A stretch of 7,537 nucleotides of DNA from a bacterium (lineage in GTDB: Bacteria; Caldisericota; Caldisericia; B22-G15): NCBI GenBank assembly GCA_012517755.1, contig JAAYUH010000055.1, forward strand, positions 1 to 7,537. The letters are read 5' to 3'. Shown piece by piece: positions 1 through 5,873 of the stretch. The stretch's first letter is position 1. Each line of letters opens with the position of its first letter. The notes below the pieces were generated by a model. The model did no database searches. It was not told the DNA's origin and saw nothing but the letters and a program-made list of their open reading frames with translations. The position numbers were made by a program, and so were the translations under genes.

Positions 1-56
1 ATTTCGGGATTGCTGAAAAACCTTCTATTTTGTCACTCTCGCCCCTGCGAAACCTG

Positions 57-74
57 TCCTCGTGAAAACGGGGA
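57..74. repeat. Hairpin with GAAA tetraloop, degenerate repeat copy
   Basis: TCCTCGT and ACGGGGA pair as a 7-bp stem (one G-T pair) around a GAAA loop at 64-67. The shape matches the hairpin at 139-158, which also closes on GAAA, so both look like copies of one palindromic repeat. Confidence 0.5.
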
Positions 75-138
75 GCTGGGAAAACGGGAATCTGCTACCA
101 CTATTTTGTCATTCTCGTGTAAACACTTCTTTATTGTC

Positions 139-158
139 ATTCCCATGAAAATGGGAAT
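139..158. repeat. Perfect 8-bp hairpin with GAAA tetraloop
   Basis: ATTCCCAT (139-146) and ATGGGAAT (151-158) form a perfect 8-bp stem around GAAA. It is preceded by TTGTC and followed by CCAGTATTTC, the flanks usual for the widespread TTGTCATTCCC..GGGAATCCAG intergenic repeat. This is the best preserved copy in the window. Confidence 0.7.
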
Positions 159-196
159 CCAGTATTTCTGTTGATAATATTGATTCCTGTTTCCGC

Positions 197-233
197 AAGA
201 ATGATGGTTTAGATGACTTTTCCAGAGATCTTA
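197..233. repeat. Imperfect 37-bp direct repeat, copy 1
   Basis: This segment, beginning aagaatgatgg and ending gagatctta, matches 313-349 at 29 of 37 positions without gaps. The GAATGATGG part is the reverse complement of the CATTC end of the palindromic repeats, so it looks like the right-hand end of a repeat unit. Both copies are followed by AT-rich sequence. Confidence 0.6.
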
Positions 234-269
234 GAATTAGTGACTTGATTTTAAAAGGATTTAAAATGG

Positions 270-290
270 ATTCCCATTCAAGTTGGGAAT
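270..290. repeat. Inverted repeat ATTCCCA/TGGGAAT
   Basis: ATTCCCA (270-276) and TGGGAAT (284-290) are perfect 7-bp arms around a 7-nt loop. The arm sequence matches the hairpin at 139-158, so this appears to be another, more decayed family member. It lies upstream of the second 37-bp direct-repeat copy. Confidence 0.55.
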
Positions 291-312
291 ATCAGAAGAA
301 ATAAGAAGTTAA

Positions 313-349
313 AGGAATGATGGTTTTGATAATTTTTTAAGAGATCTCG
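313..349. repeat. Imperfect 37-bp direct repeat, copy 2
   Basis: Partner of 197-233, offset by 116 bp, with 29 of 37 identical bases. It begins aggaatgatgg and contains a perfect 8-bp palindrome GAGATCTC at 341-348. Confidence 0.6.
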
Positions 350-448
350 TTTCCTTTATTTTAAATTTATCAAAAATTGCAATAAGGAAAAAAAATAGAT
401 ACCTTTTATTAAAATAGTAAGCATTATTTTTTTAGACATTTTTTATTA

Positions 449-1693
449 TTAAAACATTTTAGATGAAGAAAAGGGTTCTAAATTAAAAATTTCTGATATT
501 AATTTGAGTTCATCCTGATAATCTCCTTGAACAAAAATATGGTGATTTCCTAATGGTCTTTTTAAAAAATATTCTGAGTCTTTGTTTGTTTTTAGTAAAA
601 TTTGAGTTCTGCACATATTATCATCTTTCAGATTATCTACAATTTTACATCTTGAGAAATATATTTTGTCAAGATTTTTTCCCCCAATTCTAACAAGAGT
701 ACCAATCTCTTTATTAAAAAAACCTTTTATACCAACTCCTTTTCCTGTTTCAAAATGAGTTGTTAAAAGATAGTTATTAACAATAGACAATGGAACTGTA
801 CAGTGTGCTAAAATTAAATCTAAAGTTTTTTCTCCTTCTCTATCAATCCAAGCAATATTTCCCATAAAAGGAGATTTTCCGCTTATTTTTTTCATAAGAT
901 ACATTGTTATTGTTGAAGGAATATCACCTTCACAACCTGAAATCAATCCCTCGCTTGTTAAAAGAGATAGGGCAAGGCATCCAGTTGTATCTAATGGTTC
1001 TATTATTTTAAAGCACTCCATACTTATTAGGTCCCACTCATTTTCTTTTATCAATCTATCCATTGCAACATAAGCTCTTAAAGCTCTTTTTATATCATTA
1101 TCATCAATATTTAATAGTTTTGTTGCTTTTTTCTTTATCTCTTCTATAATTTTTTCAATTTTTTTATCATTTTCAGAAATTTCATTAACTTTTTCTATAA
1201 ATTTTTCAACTGGATAACTTTCTACTTTAATACCAAATTTTTCTTTAACAACTTTAAAATCTGGGGCTGAAGATATTAGCCAATGACTTGGATTACCAAT
1301 TAAACCAAATCTCTTTTCTTTAAACTCATCTTTAATTTTTAAAACATTCAAGGTTCTTATCAAATCTTTTTTTTCACTTTTTTTATCCCATAAGAAAACC
1401 CTTCCTTTACCTTCAAGATATGCGTTGATCTCTATTGTTGCAGGAAGAGAATTATTATATTTATTTGCTATAAAAATATACGGTGGTTTTATGTTATCCT
1501 TTATCTTTAAAAAATTTTTTTCAGAACCCCCAGTAACAACCAAAAAGAAAACAAAATCAAAATTTTCTTTATCACTATACTCAAAACTCTCAATATTTTT
1601 ATCTTTAAGAAAATTTTTTATATCTGAAATAAATTTTAATTCTAAATCTCTTTTATCGCTACCTGAACTTAAAGGTAATAAACCAATTTTCAT
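449..1693 (-). CDS. L-fucose/L-arabinose isomerase-like family protein
   Basis: This 414-residue protein resembles the FucI/AraA-like sugar isomerase superfamily, whose members interconvert aldoses and ketoses with a divalent metal. The signature regions are in the C-terminal half: GCEGD at 253-257 (Glu255, expected metal ligand), WID at 282-284 (Asp284), LAHC at 295-298, and LGNHH at 381-385 (His384/385), which fit the Glu, Asp and His metal site known in the family. Residues 1-130 look like the N-terminal alpha/beta domain, and a Lys/Glu-rich stretch lies around 163-192. No signal peptide or membrane segment is seen, so it is likely cytosolic. It is shorter than classical FucI (near 590 residues). 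The ATG overlaps the rnhB stop by one base (TAATG), and an AGGAGG lies 6 nt upstream. It is last in the rplS-lepB-rnhB operon, with no sugar kinase or transporter beside it, so the substrate cannot be named. Family assignment is fairly sure; the isomerase activity itself is inferred. Confidence 0.8.
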   Translation of the reverse strand: MKIGLLPLSSGSDKRDLELKFISDIKNFLKDKNIESFEYSDKENFDFVFFLVVTGGSEKNFLKIKDNIKPPYIFIANKYNNSLPATIEINAYLEGKGRVFLWDKKSEKKDLIRTLNVLKIKDEFKEKRFGLIGNPSHWLISSAPDFKVVKEKFGIKVESYPVEKFIEKVNEISENDKKIEKIIEEIKKKATKLLNIDDNDIKRALRAYVAMDRLIKENEWDLISMECFKIIEPLDTTGCLALSLLTSEGLISGCEGDIPSTITMYLMKKISGKSPFMGNIAWIDREGEKTLDLILAHCTVPLSIVNNYLLTTHFETGKGVGIKGFFNKEIGTLVRIGGKNLDKIYFSRCKIVDNLKDDNMCRTQILLKTNKDSEYFLKRPLGNHHIFVQGDYQDELKLISEIFNLEPFSSSKMF

Positions 1694-2367
1694 TAAATAC
1701 CTCCTAAAAATTTATATTTTTGAAAATTTTGAAGAAATGTTTTTCTATGACAAGTAGAGATTCCAAATTCTTCTAAATTTTTTAAATGTTCTTTTGTACA
1801 ATAACCTTTGTTTATAGAAAAATTATAATCTTTAAATTTTTTTTCTAAGCTTCTCATGATTCTATCTCTTACAACTTTTGCAACAATAGAAGCAGAACTA
1901 ATTATTGGGATTCTATCATCTCCATCAATCACAGCAATAGTTTTATATTCTTTTATTACTGGTAAATTTCCATCAACCAAAATTAGAAAATTTTCTTCTG
2001 ACCTGTTTAATTCAGAGTAATAAAGTGAGTAGTTTTTTCTAAAATCATAATATTCAAAAAAATTTTCATCAAATAAATTTGATTTTTCACCACAAATAAA
2101 ATTAAGTGAGAGGTATATTCCTTCTTTAAATGCGTTTAATATACCACATTTATCAATATATAAATTTGATACTATTCCAATGCCAAAAATATATTTTTTT
2201 TCTAAAAAAATATCAAAAATTTCTTCTCTTTTTTCTTCTTTTATTTTTTTTGAGTCTTTAATATAGGTAGGATAAGAAAAACAATCTAAAAAAGAAGCAA
2301 CAACAAGTGGTCCAGCTATAGCTCCTCTTCCTGCTTCATCAACTCCCACTAAATTCAAATTTGACAT
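1693..2367 (-). CDS. rnhB: Ribonuclease HII
   Basis: RNase HII cuts RNA of RNA-DNA hybrids and starts removal of single ribonucleotides misincorporated in DNA. The N-terminus has the hallmark VDEAGRG (residues 9-15) with catalytic Asp10 and Glu11 and the GRG loop that senses the ribose 2'-OH. DSKK lies at 38-41, VDGN at 131-134 (Asp132), GDD at 149-151 (remaining acidic ligand), the SASIVAKVVRD segment at 158-168, and KGYCT at 187-191 with the conserved Tyr189 that contacts the junction. It is 224 residues, slightly longer than the usual 200 or so. The extra length sits mainly at about 93-125, an Asn/Tyr/Glu-rich insertion before VDGN. The ATG lies inside lepB (29-nt overlap) and has no visible Shine-Dalgarno sequence, so translation probably depends on ribosomes terminating on lepB. 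The start is fixed by its closeness to the active-site motif. Confidence 0.97.
   Translation of the reverse strand: MSNLNLVGVDEAGRGAIAGPLVVASFLDCFSYPTYIKDSKKIKEEKREEIFDIFLEKKYIFGIGIVSNLYIDKCGILNAFKEGIYLSLNFICGEKSNLFDENFFEYYDFRKNYSLYYSELNRSEENFLILVDGNLPVIKEYKTIAVIDGDDRIPIISSASIVAKVVRDRIMRSLEKKFKDYNFSINKGYCTKEHLKNLEEFGISTCHRKTFLQNFQKYKFLGGI
1700..1705 (-). promoter_or_regulatory. Ribosome binding site for the isomerase-like gene, inside rnhB
   Basis: The minus strand reads AGGAGG here, 6 nt before the ATG at 1693. It is embedded in the last rnhB codons (Leu-Gly-Gly-Ile), so the end of RnhB and the start signal of the next gene share sequence. This fixes the start codon of the isomerase-like gene. 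Confidence 0.85.
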
Positions 2368-2878
2368 TGTTTAAATTTTTAATATGTTTTAAGGGCCAAA
2401 AAATAATATCAGCTCTTCCATCCAATTTTTCTAAATCAATTGGCCCAAATTCTCTTGAATCAAGAGAATTATTTCTATTATCACCCATAACAAATATTTT
2501 CCCTTCAGGAATTTCTAATGGCGGAAGATTCCCAGGTGTTGAATTTTTTATATAAGATTCAATTAGTTTCTCTCCATTTATATATACAAATCCATCTTTT
2601 ATCTCTATTGTCTCTCCTGGAAGTCCTATAACTCTTTTTATATAATCTTTATCTCCATAGGGAGGTTTAAAAATAACAACCTCTCCTCTTTTTGGTTCTC
2701 TTAATTTGAATATAAACTTATTAACAATAATTAAATCATTTTCATAAAGAGTTGGATTCATTGAAGACATCTGAACTTTATAGGGTTCAAATATATAAGC
2801 TCTTATTGCAAACGCTAAAGCGAAAGCTATTAAAAAGGTTAAAATCCAACTTATTATTTCTTTTACTACTTTGTTCAT
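2339..2878 (-). CDS. lepB: Signal peptidase I
   Basis: Type I signal peptidase removes signal peptides from exported preproteins at the outer face of the cytoplasmic membrane, using a Ser-Lys dyad. A single hydrophobic anchor spans about residues 8-26. It is followed by the catalytic serine region QMSSMNPTL (36-44), where Ser39 precedes the Met, and by YIKRVIGLPGE (79-89) with the general-base Lys81. Box E, MGDNRNNSLDSREFG (131-145), and the hydrophobic C-terminal segment DIIFWPL (157-163) complete the family set. At 179 residues it matches the short Gram-positive-like form and lacks the large extra domain of the E. coli enzyme. The ATG overlaps the rplS stop as ATGA, with only a weak purine-rich stretch upstream, so coupling to rplS translation is likely. 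The rplS-lepB-rnhB order is a common arrangement in bacteria. Confidence 0.97.
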   Translation of the reverse strand: MNKVVKEIISWILTFLIAFALAFAIRAYIFEPYKVQMSSMNPTLYENDLIIVNKFIFKLREPKRGEVVIFKPPYGDKDYIKRVIGLPGETIEIKDGFVYINGEKLIESYIKNSTPGNLPPLEIPEGKIFVMGDNRNNSLDSREFGPIDLEKLDGRADIIFWPLKHIKNLNNVKFEFSGS

Positions 2879-3282
2879 TTATTATTTGTATCTTCTTCTT
2901 CAGGATTTTCTTTGTTTAACTCTTCCATAATCTGTTTCATTTTTCTTTTTTCTTTAACTTTTGCTTTTTTACCTTTTAGTTCTCTTAAATAGTAGAGTTT
3001 TGCTCTTCTAACATCGCCATATCTTACCACTTCTATTTTATCAATTGAAGGTGAATGTAATGGAAAAATTTTTTCTACTCCTACACCAAAAGATATTTTT
3101 CTAACAGTGAATGTTTCCTTTAACCCTCCTCCTTTTCTTGCTATACATATACCTTCAAACATTTGTATTCTCTCTTTTCCCCCTTCTTTAATTTTTATAT
3201 ATACTTTTAAGGTATCTCCTGGGTTAAAATTAGGTAGATCATTTCTTTCAAAACTCTGTTCAACAAGTCTTATCTCTCTCAT
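2875..3282 (-). CDS. rplS: 50S ribosomal protein L19
   Basis: L19 is a component of the large ribosomal subunit at the interface with the 30S subunit. Recognisable conserved blocks in order are FNPGDTLKV (19-27), KERIQMFEGICIARKGGG (36-53), TFTVRKISFGVGVEKIFPLHSP (57-78), IEVVRYGDVRRAKLYYLREL (83-102) and GKKAKVKE (104-111). The core is full length. A charged tail of about 20 residues after position 115 (Lys-rich, then Glu/Asn-rich) extends beyond the usual length of about 115. The ATG has a perfect AGGAGG 6 nt upstream. It is the first gene of the minus-strand operon, directly behind a predicted extended -10 promoter, and its stop overlaps the lepB start. trmD and rimM, often found upstream of rplS, are absent: the neighbour here is a divergent transporter gene. 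Confidence 0.98.
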   Translation of the reverse strand: MREIRLVEQSFERNDLPNFNPGDTLKVYIKIKEGGKERIQMFEGICIARKGGGLKETFTVRKISFGVGVEKIFPLHSPSIDKIEVVRYGDVRRAKLYYLRELKGKKAKVKEKRKMKQIMEELNKENPEEEDTNNK

Positions 3283-3288
3283 CTTTAT

Positions 3289-3294
3289 CCTCCT
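3289..3294 (-). promoter_or_regulatory. Ribosome binding site of rplS
   Basis: AGGAGG on the minus strand, 6 nt before the rplS ATG, is a perfect match to the anti-Shine-Dalgarno complement and fixes the start codon. Confidence 0.9.
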
Positions 3295-3301
3295 AAATAA
3301 G

Positions 3302-3313
3302 ATAGATATCTAT
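3302..3313. promoter_or_regulatory. Perfect 12-bp palindrome ATAGATATCTAT, possible operator
   Basis: The sequence is its own reverse complement over 12 bp, centred on GATATC. It overlaps the edge of the predicted rplS -10 box (3312-3317) and the expected start point near 3305. Binding by a dimeric regulator here would block rplS transcription. The role is inference, since AT-rich palindromes also arise by chance. Confidence 0.35.
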
Positions 3314-3317
3314 TATA
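3312..3317 (-). promoter_or_regulatory. rplS operon promoter, extended -10
   Basis: The minus strand reads TGG followed by TATAAT, a perfect -10 with an upstream TG extension. The -35 position holds only a weak match (ATTTTA or TTTTAG at about 3334-3340), as is common for extended -10 promoters. A start point near 3305 gives a leader of about 23 nt carrying the AGGAGG. Confidence 0.6.
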
Positions 3318-3336
3318 CCAAATTTTTTCAAATCTA

Positions 3337-3354
3337 AAATATGATATCATATTT
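3337..3354. promoter_or_regulatory. Perfect 18-bp palindrome, possible shared operator
   Basis: AAATATGATATCATATTT is a perfect 18-bp inverted repeat with no spacer, centred on GATATC like the palindrome at 3302-3313, 38 bp centre to centre. It overlaps the rplS -35 position and ends 8 bp before the TTGACA of the transporter promoter, so one bound dimer could influence both divergent genes. No regulator gene is adjacent, and function is inferred from symmetry and position alone. Confidence 0.45.
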
Positions 3355-3362
3355 ATTTTTAG

Positions 3363-3390
3363 TTGACAATTTTTTTATATTTTATATATT
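3363..3390 (+). promoter_or_regulatory. Promoter of the MATE transporter gene
   Basis: A perfect -35 TTGACA (3363-3368) is followed after 16 bp by TATATT (3385-3390). A perfect TATAAT also lies at 3390-3395, but at a long 21-bp spacing. A start near 3397 would give a leader of about 37 nt. A weak ribosome binding site, AGGA at 3419-3422, precedes the TTG start by 11 nt. Confidence 0.6.
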
Positions 3391-3433
3391 ATAATAAGTG
3401 TTTTATAATTTATAAGTTAGGAATTTTGCCGAA

Positions 3434-4813
3434 TTGATAAAAAGAAATTTTAATAAAAAAATTATTGATAAATCTAATATAGAGGATGGAACTGTAAAAA
3501 AGTTCCTTTCTTTATCATTACCATCAGTTGGAGAAAATCTCTTTCATACTTTATTCTCTTTTGTTGATATGGCTTTTGTTGGAAGATTAGGAGCCCTTCC
3601 TCTCGCTGGTGTTGGTTTAGCCAATCAATTGATTTTTGTTTTTATTGCAATAATGGTTGCTATTAATATAGGAACAAATGTTCTGGTTGCACAAAATTAT
3701 GGAGCAAAAAAATTCATCAAAACAAAAGAGATAATATGGCAACCTTTATATTTAGCAATTTTTATTTCAATAGGATTCCTAATTTTTGGTCTATTTTTTT
3801 CATATTCTGTCTTCTATCCATTTAATGGTGAAGATGCTTTAAAAAAATTAGCTGGTGATTACCTTTTTTGGATTATAACTCCATCATTTATTTTTGTTGC
3901 TCCATTTGTTTTGGGTGCAATTTTTAGAGGCATAGGAGATACAAAAACACCTTTTTATGTAACTTCAATTGCTAATGGGTTAAATATTTTTTTGGATTAT
4001 GTTTTAATTTTTGGTAAGTTAGGTTTTCCAAACTTAGGCGTAAAGGGAGCTGCAATTGCAACATCAATTTCAAGATTAGTTGCGCTGATTATTTATTTTT
4101 ATTTACTTTTTAATAAAAAAAGAAAATTTCATCTGTCAAATTATTTTCCAAAAATTGATTTTATTATTATAAAAAATCTTATTAAAATTGGATTTCCTGC
4201 TTCCCTTGAAAGATTTTTGTTTTCATTTGGAAATTTATTTTTTGGAAATGTTGTTCTTTCAATTGGAACAGAGGCTTTTGCTGCACATAGAGTTTCAATT
4301 AATATTGAATCTTTATCATCTAATACAGGATTTGGATTTACAAATGCAACTCAAACTCTCGTAGGTCAATCAATTGGTAATAATGATGAAAAGTTAGCAA
4401 AAAAATATACCTACACCGCCTTGAAAATGACTGTTCTTATTATGAGTATAGTAGGAGTTTTTCTCTTTTTCTTCCCTGATCTTTTTATAAGAATTTTCAC
4501 AGATGATATAAAGATAATTGAACATGCGAGAATTGCTGTAAGAATTATATCTGTTGTTCAACCATTTTATGCAATGGTATTAATATTTATGGGAAGCTTA
4601 AGAGGAGGAGGAAATACAGCTTCACCTTTACTTGCAACTGCTCTTGGTATGTATCTAATCAGAATTCCAGTTTCTTATGTTCTTGTTAAGATATTGGATT
4701 TAGGGATGCTTGGCGCATGGTCAGCAATGGCGCTTGATATAACTTTTAAAGGTTTCTTTCTCTATTTTATATTTTTAAAAAGGACAAATTATAAAAGGTA
4801 TGTTTTAGAATAA
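3434..4813 (+). CDS. MATE-family multidrug/organic cation exporter
   Basis: This 459-residue integral membrane protein belongs to the MATE (NorM/DinF) family, which exports drugs or organic cations using a Na+ or H+ gradient. About twelve hydrophobic segments form two related halves separated near residues 225-250. Family motifs are LPSVGENLFHTLFSFVDMAFVG (29-50, with Asp45 in the first helix), FRGIGDTKTPF (164-174), LDYVLIFGKLG (187-197), GVKGAAIATSISR (202-214), TLVGQSIG (308-315) and SLRGGGNTASP (388-398). Length is normal. I accept TTG as the start because it follows AGGA and the promoter, because no in-frame ATG occurs before Met46 inside the first helix, and because the next gene also starts with TTG. 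It heads a rightward cluster, with mrp starting 10 nt after its stop. Substrate is unknown; another exporter subtype such as a lipid or polysaccharide flippase is less likely from the motifs. Confidence 0.93.
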   Translation: MIKRNFNKKIIDKSNIEDGTVKKFLSLSLPSVGENLFHTLFSFVDMAFVGRLGALPLAGVGLANQLIFVFIAIMVAINIGTNVLVAQNYGAKKFIKTKEIIWQPLYLAIFISIGFLIFGLFFSYSVFYPFNGEDALKKLAGDYLFWIITPSFIFVAPFVLGAIFRGIGDTKTPFYVTSIANGLNIFLDYVLIFGKLGFPNLGVKGAAIATSISRLVALIIYFYLLFNKKRKFHLSNYFPKIDFIIIKNLIKIGFPASLERFLFSFGNLFFGNVVLSIGTEAFAAHRVSINIESLSSNTGFGFTNATQTLVGQSIGNNDEKLAKKYTYTALKMTVLIMSIVGVFLFFFPDLFIRIFTDDIKIIEHARIAVRIISVVQPFYAMVLIFMGSLRGGGNTASPLLATALGMYLIRIPVSYVLVKILDLGMLGAWSAMALDITFKGFFLYFIFLKRTNYKRYVLE

Positions 4814-4819
4814 AGGAGA
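4813..4819 (+). promoter_or_regulatory. Ribosome binding site of mrp
   Basis: AAGGAGA overlaps the stop codon of the MATE gene, and its GGAG core lies 5 nt before the TTG start of mrp. It supports TTG over any downstream start. Confidence 0.85.
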
Positions 4820-4823
4820 TTAA

Positions 4824-5873
4824 TTGAAAGAAAAAGATGTTTTAAAAATTTTAGAAGAGGTTATTGATCCTGAATTAAATATGAATATTGTTGAATTAAA
4901 TATGATTAGGGATATAGTAATTAATGATGATAAAATATCTTTAACATTTCTCCTTACAACAGAGGGTTGTCCATTAAAAGAAGAACTTAAAAATAATGTA
5001 GTTCAACTTTTAAAGAAAAATGGATTCAAAGAAATTAAAATAAATTTAGGAACAATGAAAAATGATGATTTGAAAAAAATCTCATCTTCTTTAAAATCAG
5101 AAAAAAAGGAAAAAGAGAAAATTAGAAATATTATAGCAGTTGCATCTGGAAAAGGAGGAGTTGGAAAATCTACAGTAACATCTAATCTTGCGGTTTCATT
5201 TAAGAAACTCGGGTATAAAGTAGGGATTCTTGATGCTGATATAAATGGTCCAAATATACCAATAATGTTTGGTATAAAAGAAAAACCTGAAGCAATTGAT
5301 GAAATGATTCTTCCTATTGAAAAGCATGGAATCAAAATTGTTTCTCTTGGTTTTCTTATGGAAGAAGAGTCCAATGCGATTTTATGGAGAGGTCCTTTGA
5401 TATCAAAAGCAATTACAGAACTATTTGAATATTCCTTGTGGGGTGAAATTGATTTTCTACTTGTTGATCTTCCTCCAGGAACAGGAGATGAAACATTAAC
5501 AGTAGGCCAATCTTTACCACTCGATGGAGTTTTAATTGTGACAACACCTCAAGATGTATCTGTTCTTGACGCAAAAAGATCAGCTTATGCATTTAATAAA
5601 TTAAATGTTAAAATTTTAGGTGTTGTTGAGAATATGAGTTATTTTATATGTCCAGAAAATGAAAAAGAGTATGATATTTTTGGAAGTGGTGGTGGAGAAA
5701 AAATAAGTAAATATTTAAATATACCACTCTTAGGAAAAATACCTATTGAAATTGAAATTAGAAGGGGCGGAGATATTGGTAAGCCAGTTGCTATTTTAAA
5801 TCAAGATTTAAAATCAAGTGTTGAATTTATAAATATTGCAAAAAAAATTATAAAGGTGTTAAATGTATCCTAA
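4824..5873 (+). CDS. mrp: Mrp/ApbC (NBP35-like) Fe-S cluster carrier ATPase
   Basis: Mrp/ApbC proteins are P-loop ATPases that carry or deliver iron-sulfur clusters in the cytosol. Residues 1-80 are a MIP18 (DUF59) domain with the conserved EGCPL at 47-51 (Cys49). A Lys/Glu/Ser linker spans about 82-100. The ATPase domain has a deviant Walker A SGKGGVGKST (108-117, Lys110 and Lys115), a DADINGPNIP switch (137-146) and Walker B LLVDLPPGTGD (212-222, Asp215), followed by ENMSYFICPEN (269-279). The family usually has Cys-x-x-Cys here; this copy keeps Cys276 but has Asn279 where the second cysteine is expected. The reading frame is intact around it, so this is a substitution, not a frameshift. 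Total length, 349 residues, is typical. It starts with TTG and its end overlaps recR by 11 nt. Family assignment is firm; cluster-carrying ability is uncertain because of the missing cysteine. Confidence 0.95.
   Translation: MKEKDVLKILEEVIDPELNMNIVELNMIRDIVINDDKISLTFLLTTEGCPLKEELKNNVVQLLKKNGFKEIKINLGTMKNDDLKKISSSLKSEKKEKEKIRNIIAVASGKGGVGKSTVTSNLAVSFKKLGYKVGILDADINGPNIPIMFGIKEKPEAIDEMILPIEKHGIKIVSLGFLMEEESNAILWRGPLISKAITELFEYSLWGEIDFLLVDLPPGTGDETLTVGQSLPLDGVLIVTTPQDVSVLDAKRSAYAFNKLNVKILGVVENMSYFICPENEKEYDIFGSGGGEKISKYLNIPLLGKIPIEIEIRRGGDIGKPVAILNQDLKSSVEFINIAKKIIKVLNVS

Larger units (their letters stand above)
1..448. other. Non-coding intergenic region with degenerate palindromic repeats
   Basis: I see no credible protein-coding gene, tRNA or rRNA in this stretch. 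The first 200 bases are visibly richer in G and C than the rest of the window and contain fragments of a 'TTTTGTCATTC' motif: ctattttgtca at 25-35 and again at 101-111, and ttattgtcatt at 131-141. Short inverted repeats containing ATTCCC/GGGAAT accompany them. From about 350 to 448 the sequence is plain AT-rich spacer downstream of the minus-strand operon, with no convincing terminator hairpin. The pattern resembles the small palindromic intergenic repeats (consensus like CATTCCCGCGAAAGCGGGAATC) scattered in many bacterial genomes. That these copies are decaying members of such a family is inference. Confidence 0.75.

Noticed and set aside
25..349. Possible CRISPR array from the recurring motifs
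   Set aside because: The repeats are not identical, have irregular spacing (76, about 30 and 116 bp) and internal palindromes, and no cas gene is present.
361..448. Terminator downstream of the minus-strand operon
   Set aside because: There is a T-run on the minus strand near 389-396, but no stable hairpin precedes it; the TTTTAATAAAA symmetry at about 403-416 is only A/T and not convincing.
1425..1757. Plus-strand open frame of 110 codons
   Set aside because: It lies opposite the isomerase-like gene and rnhB, has Ser/Lys/Phe-rich low-complexity content and no recognisable domain; it is an antisense shadow of AT-rich coding sequence.
2361..2555. Plus-strand open frame of 64 codons
   Set aside because: Antisense to lepB, no ribosome binding site and no recognisable motif.
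3283..3305. Riboswitch or ribosomal-protein leader before rplS
   Set aside because: The predicted leader is only about 23 nt and mostly taken up by the ribosome binding site, too short for a structured regulator.
3107..3337. Plus-strand open frame of 76 codons with hydrophobic content
   Set aside because: Antisense to rplS and crossing its promoter; no plausible product.
5003..5374. Minus-strand open frame of 123 codons
   Set aside because: Antisense to mrp through conserved P-loop codons; Phe/Ser-rich shadow translation.
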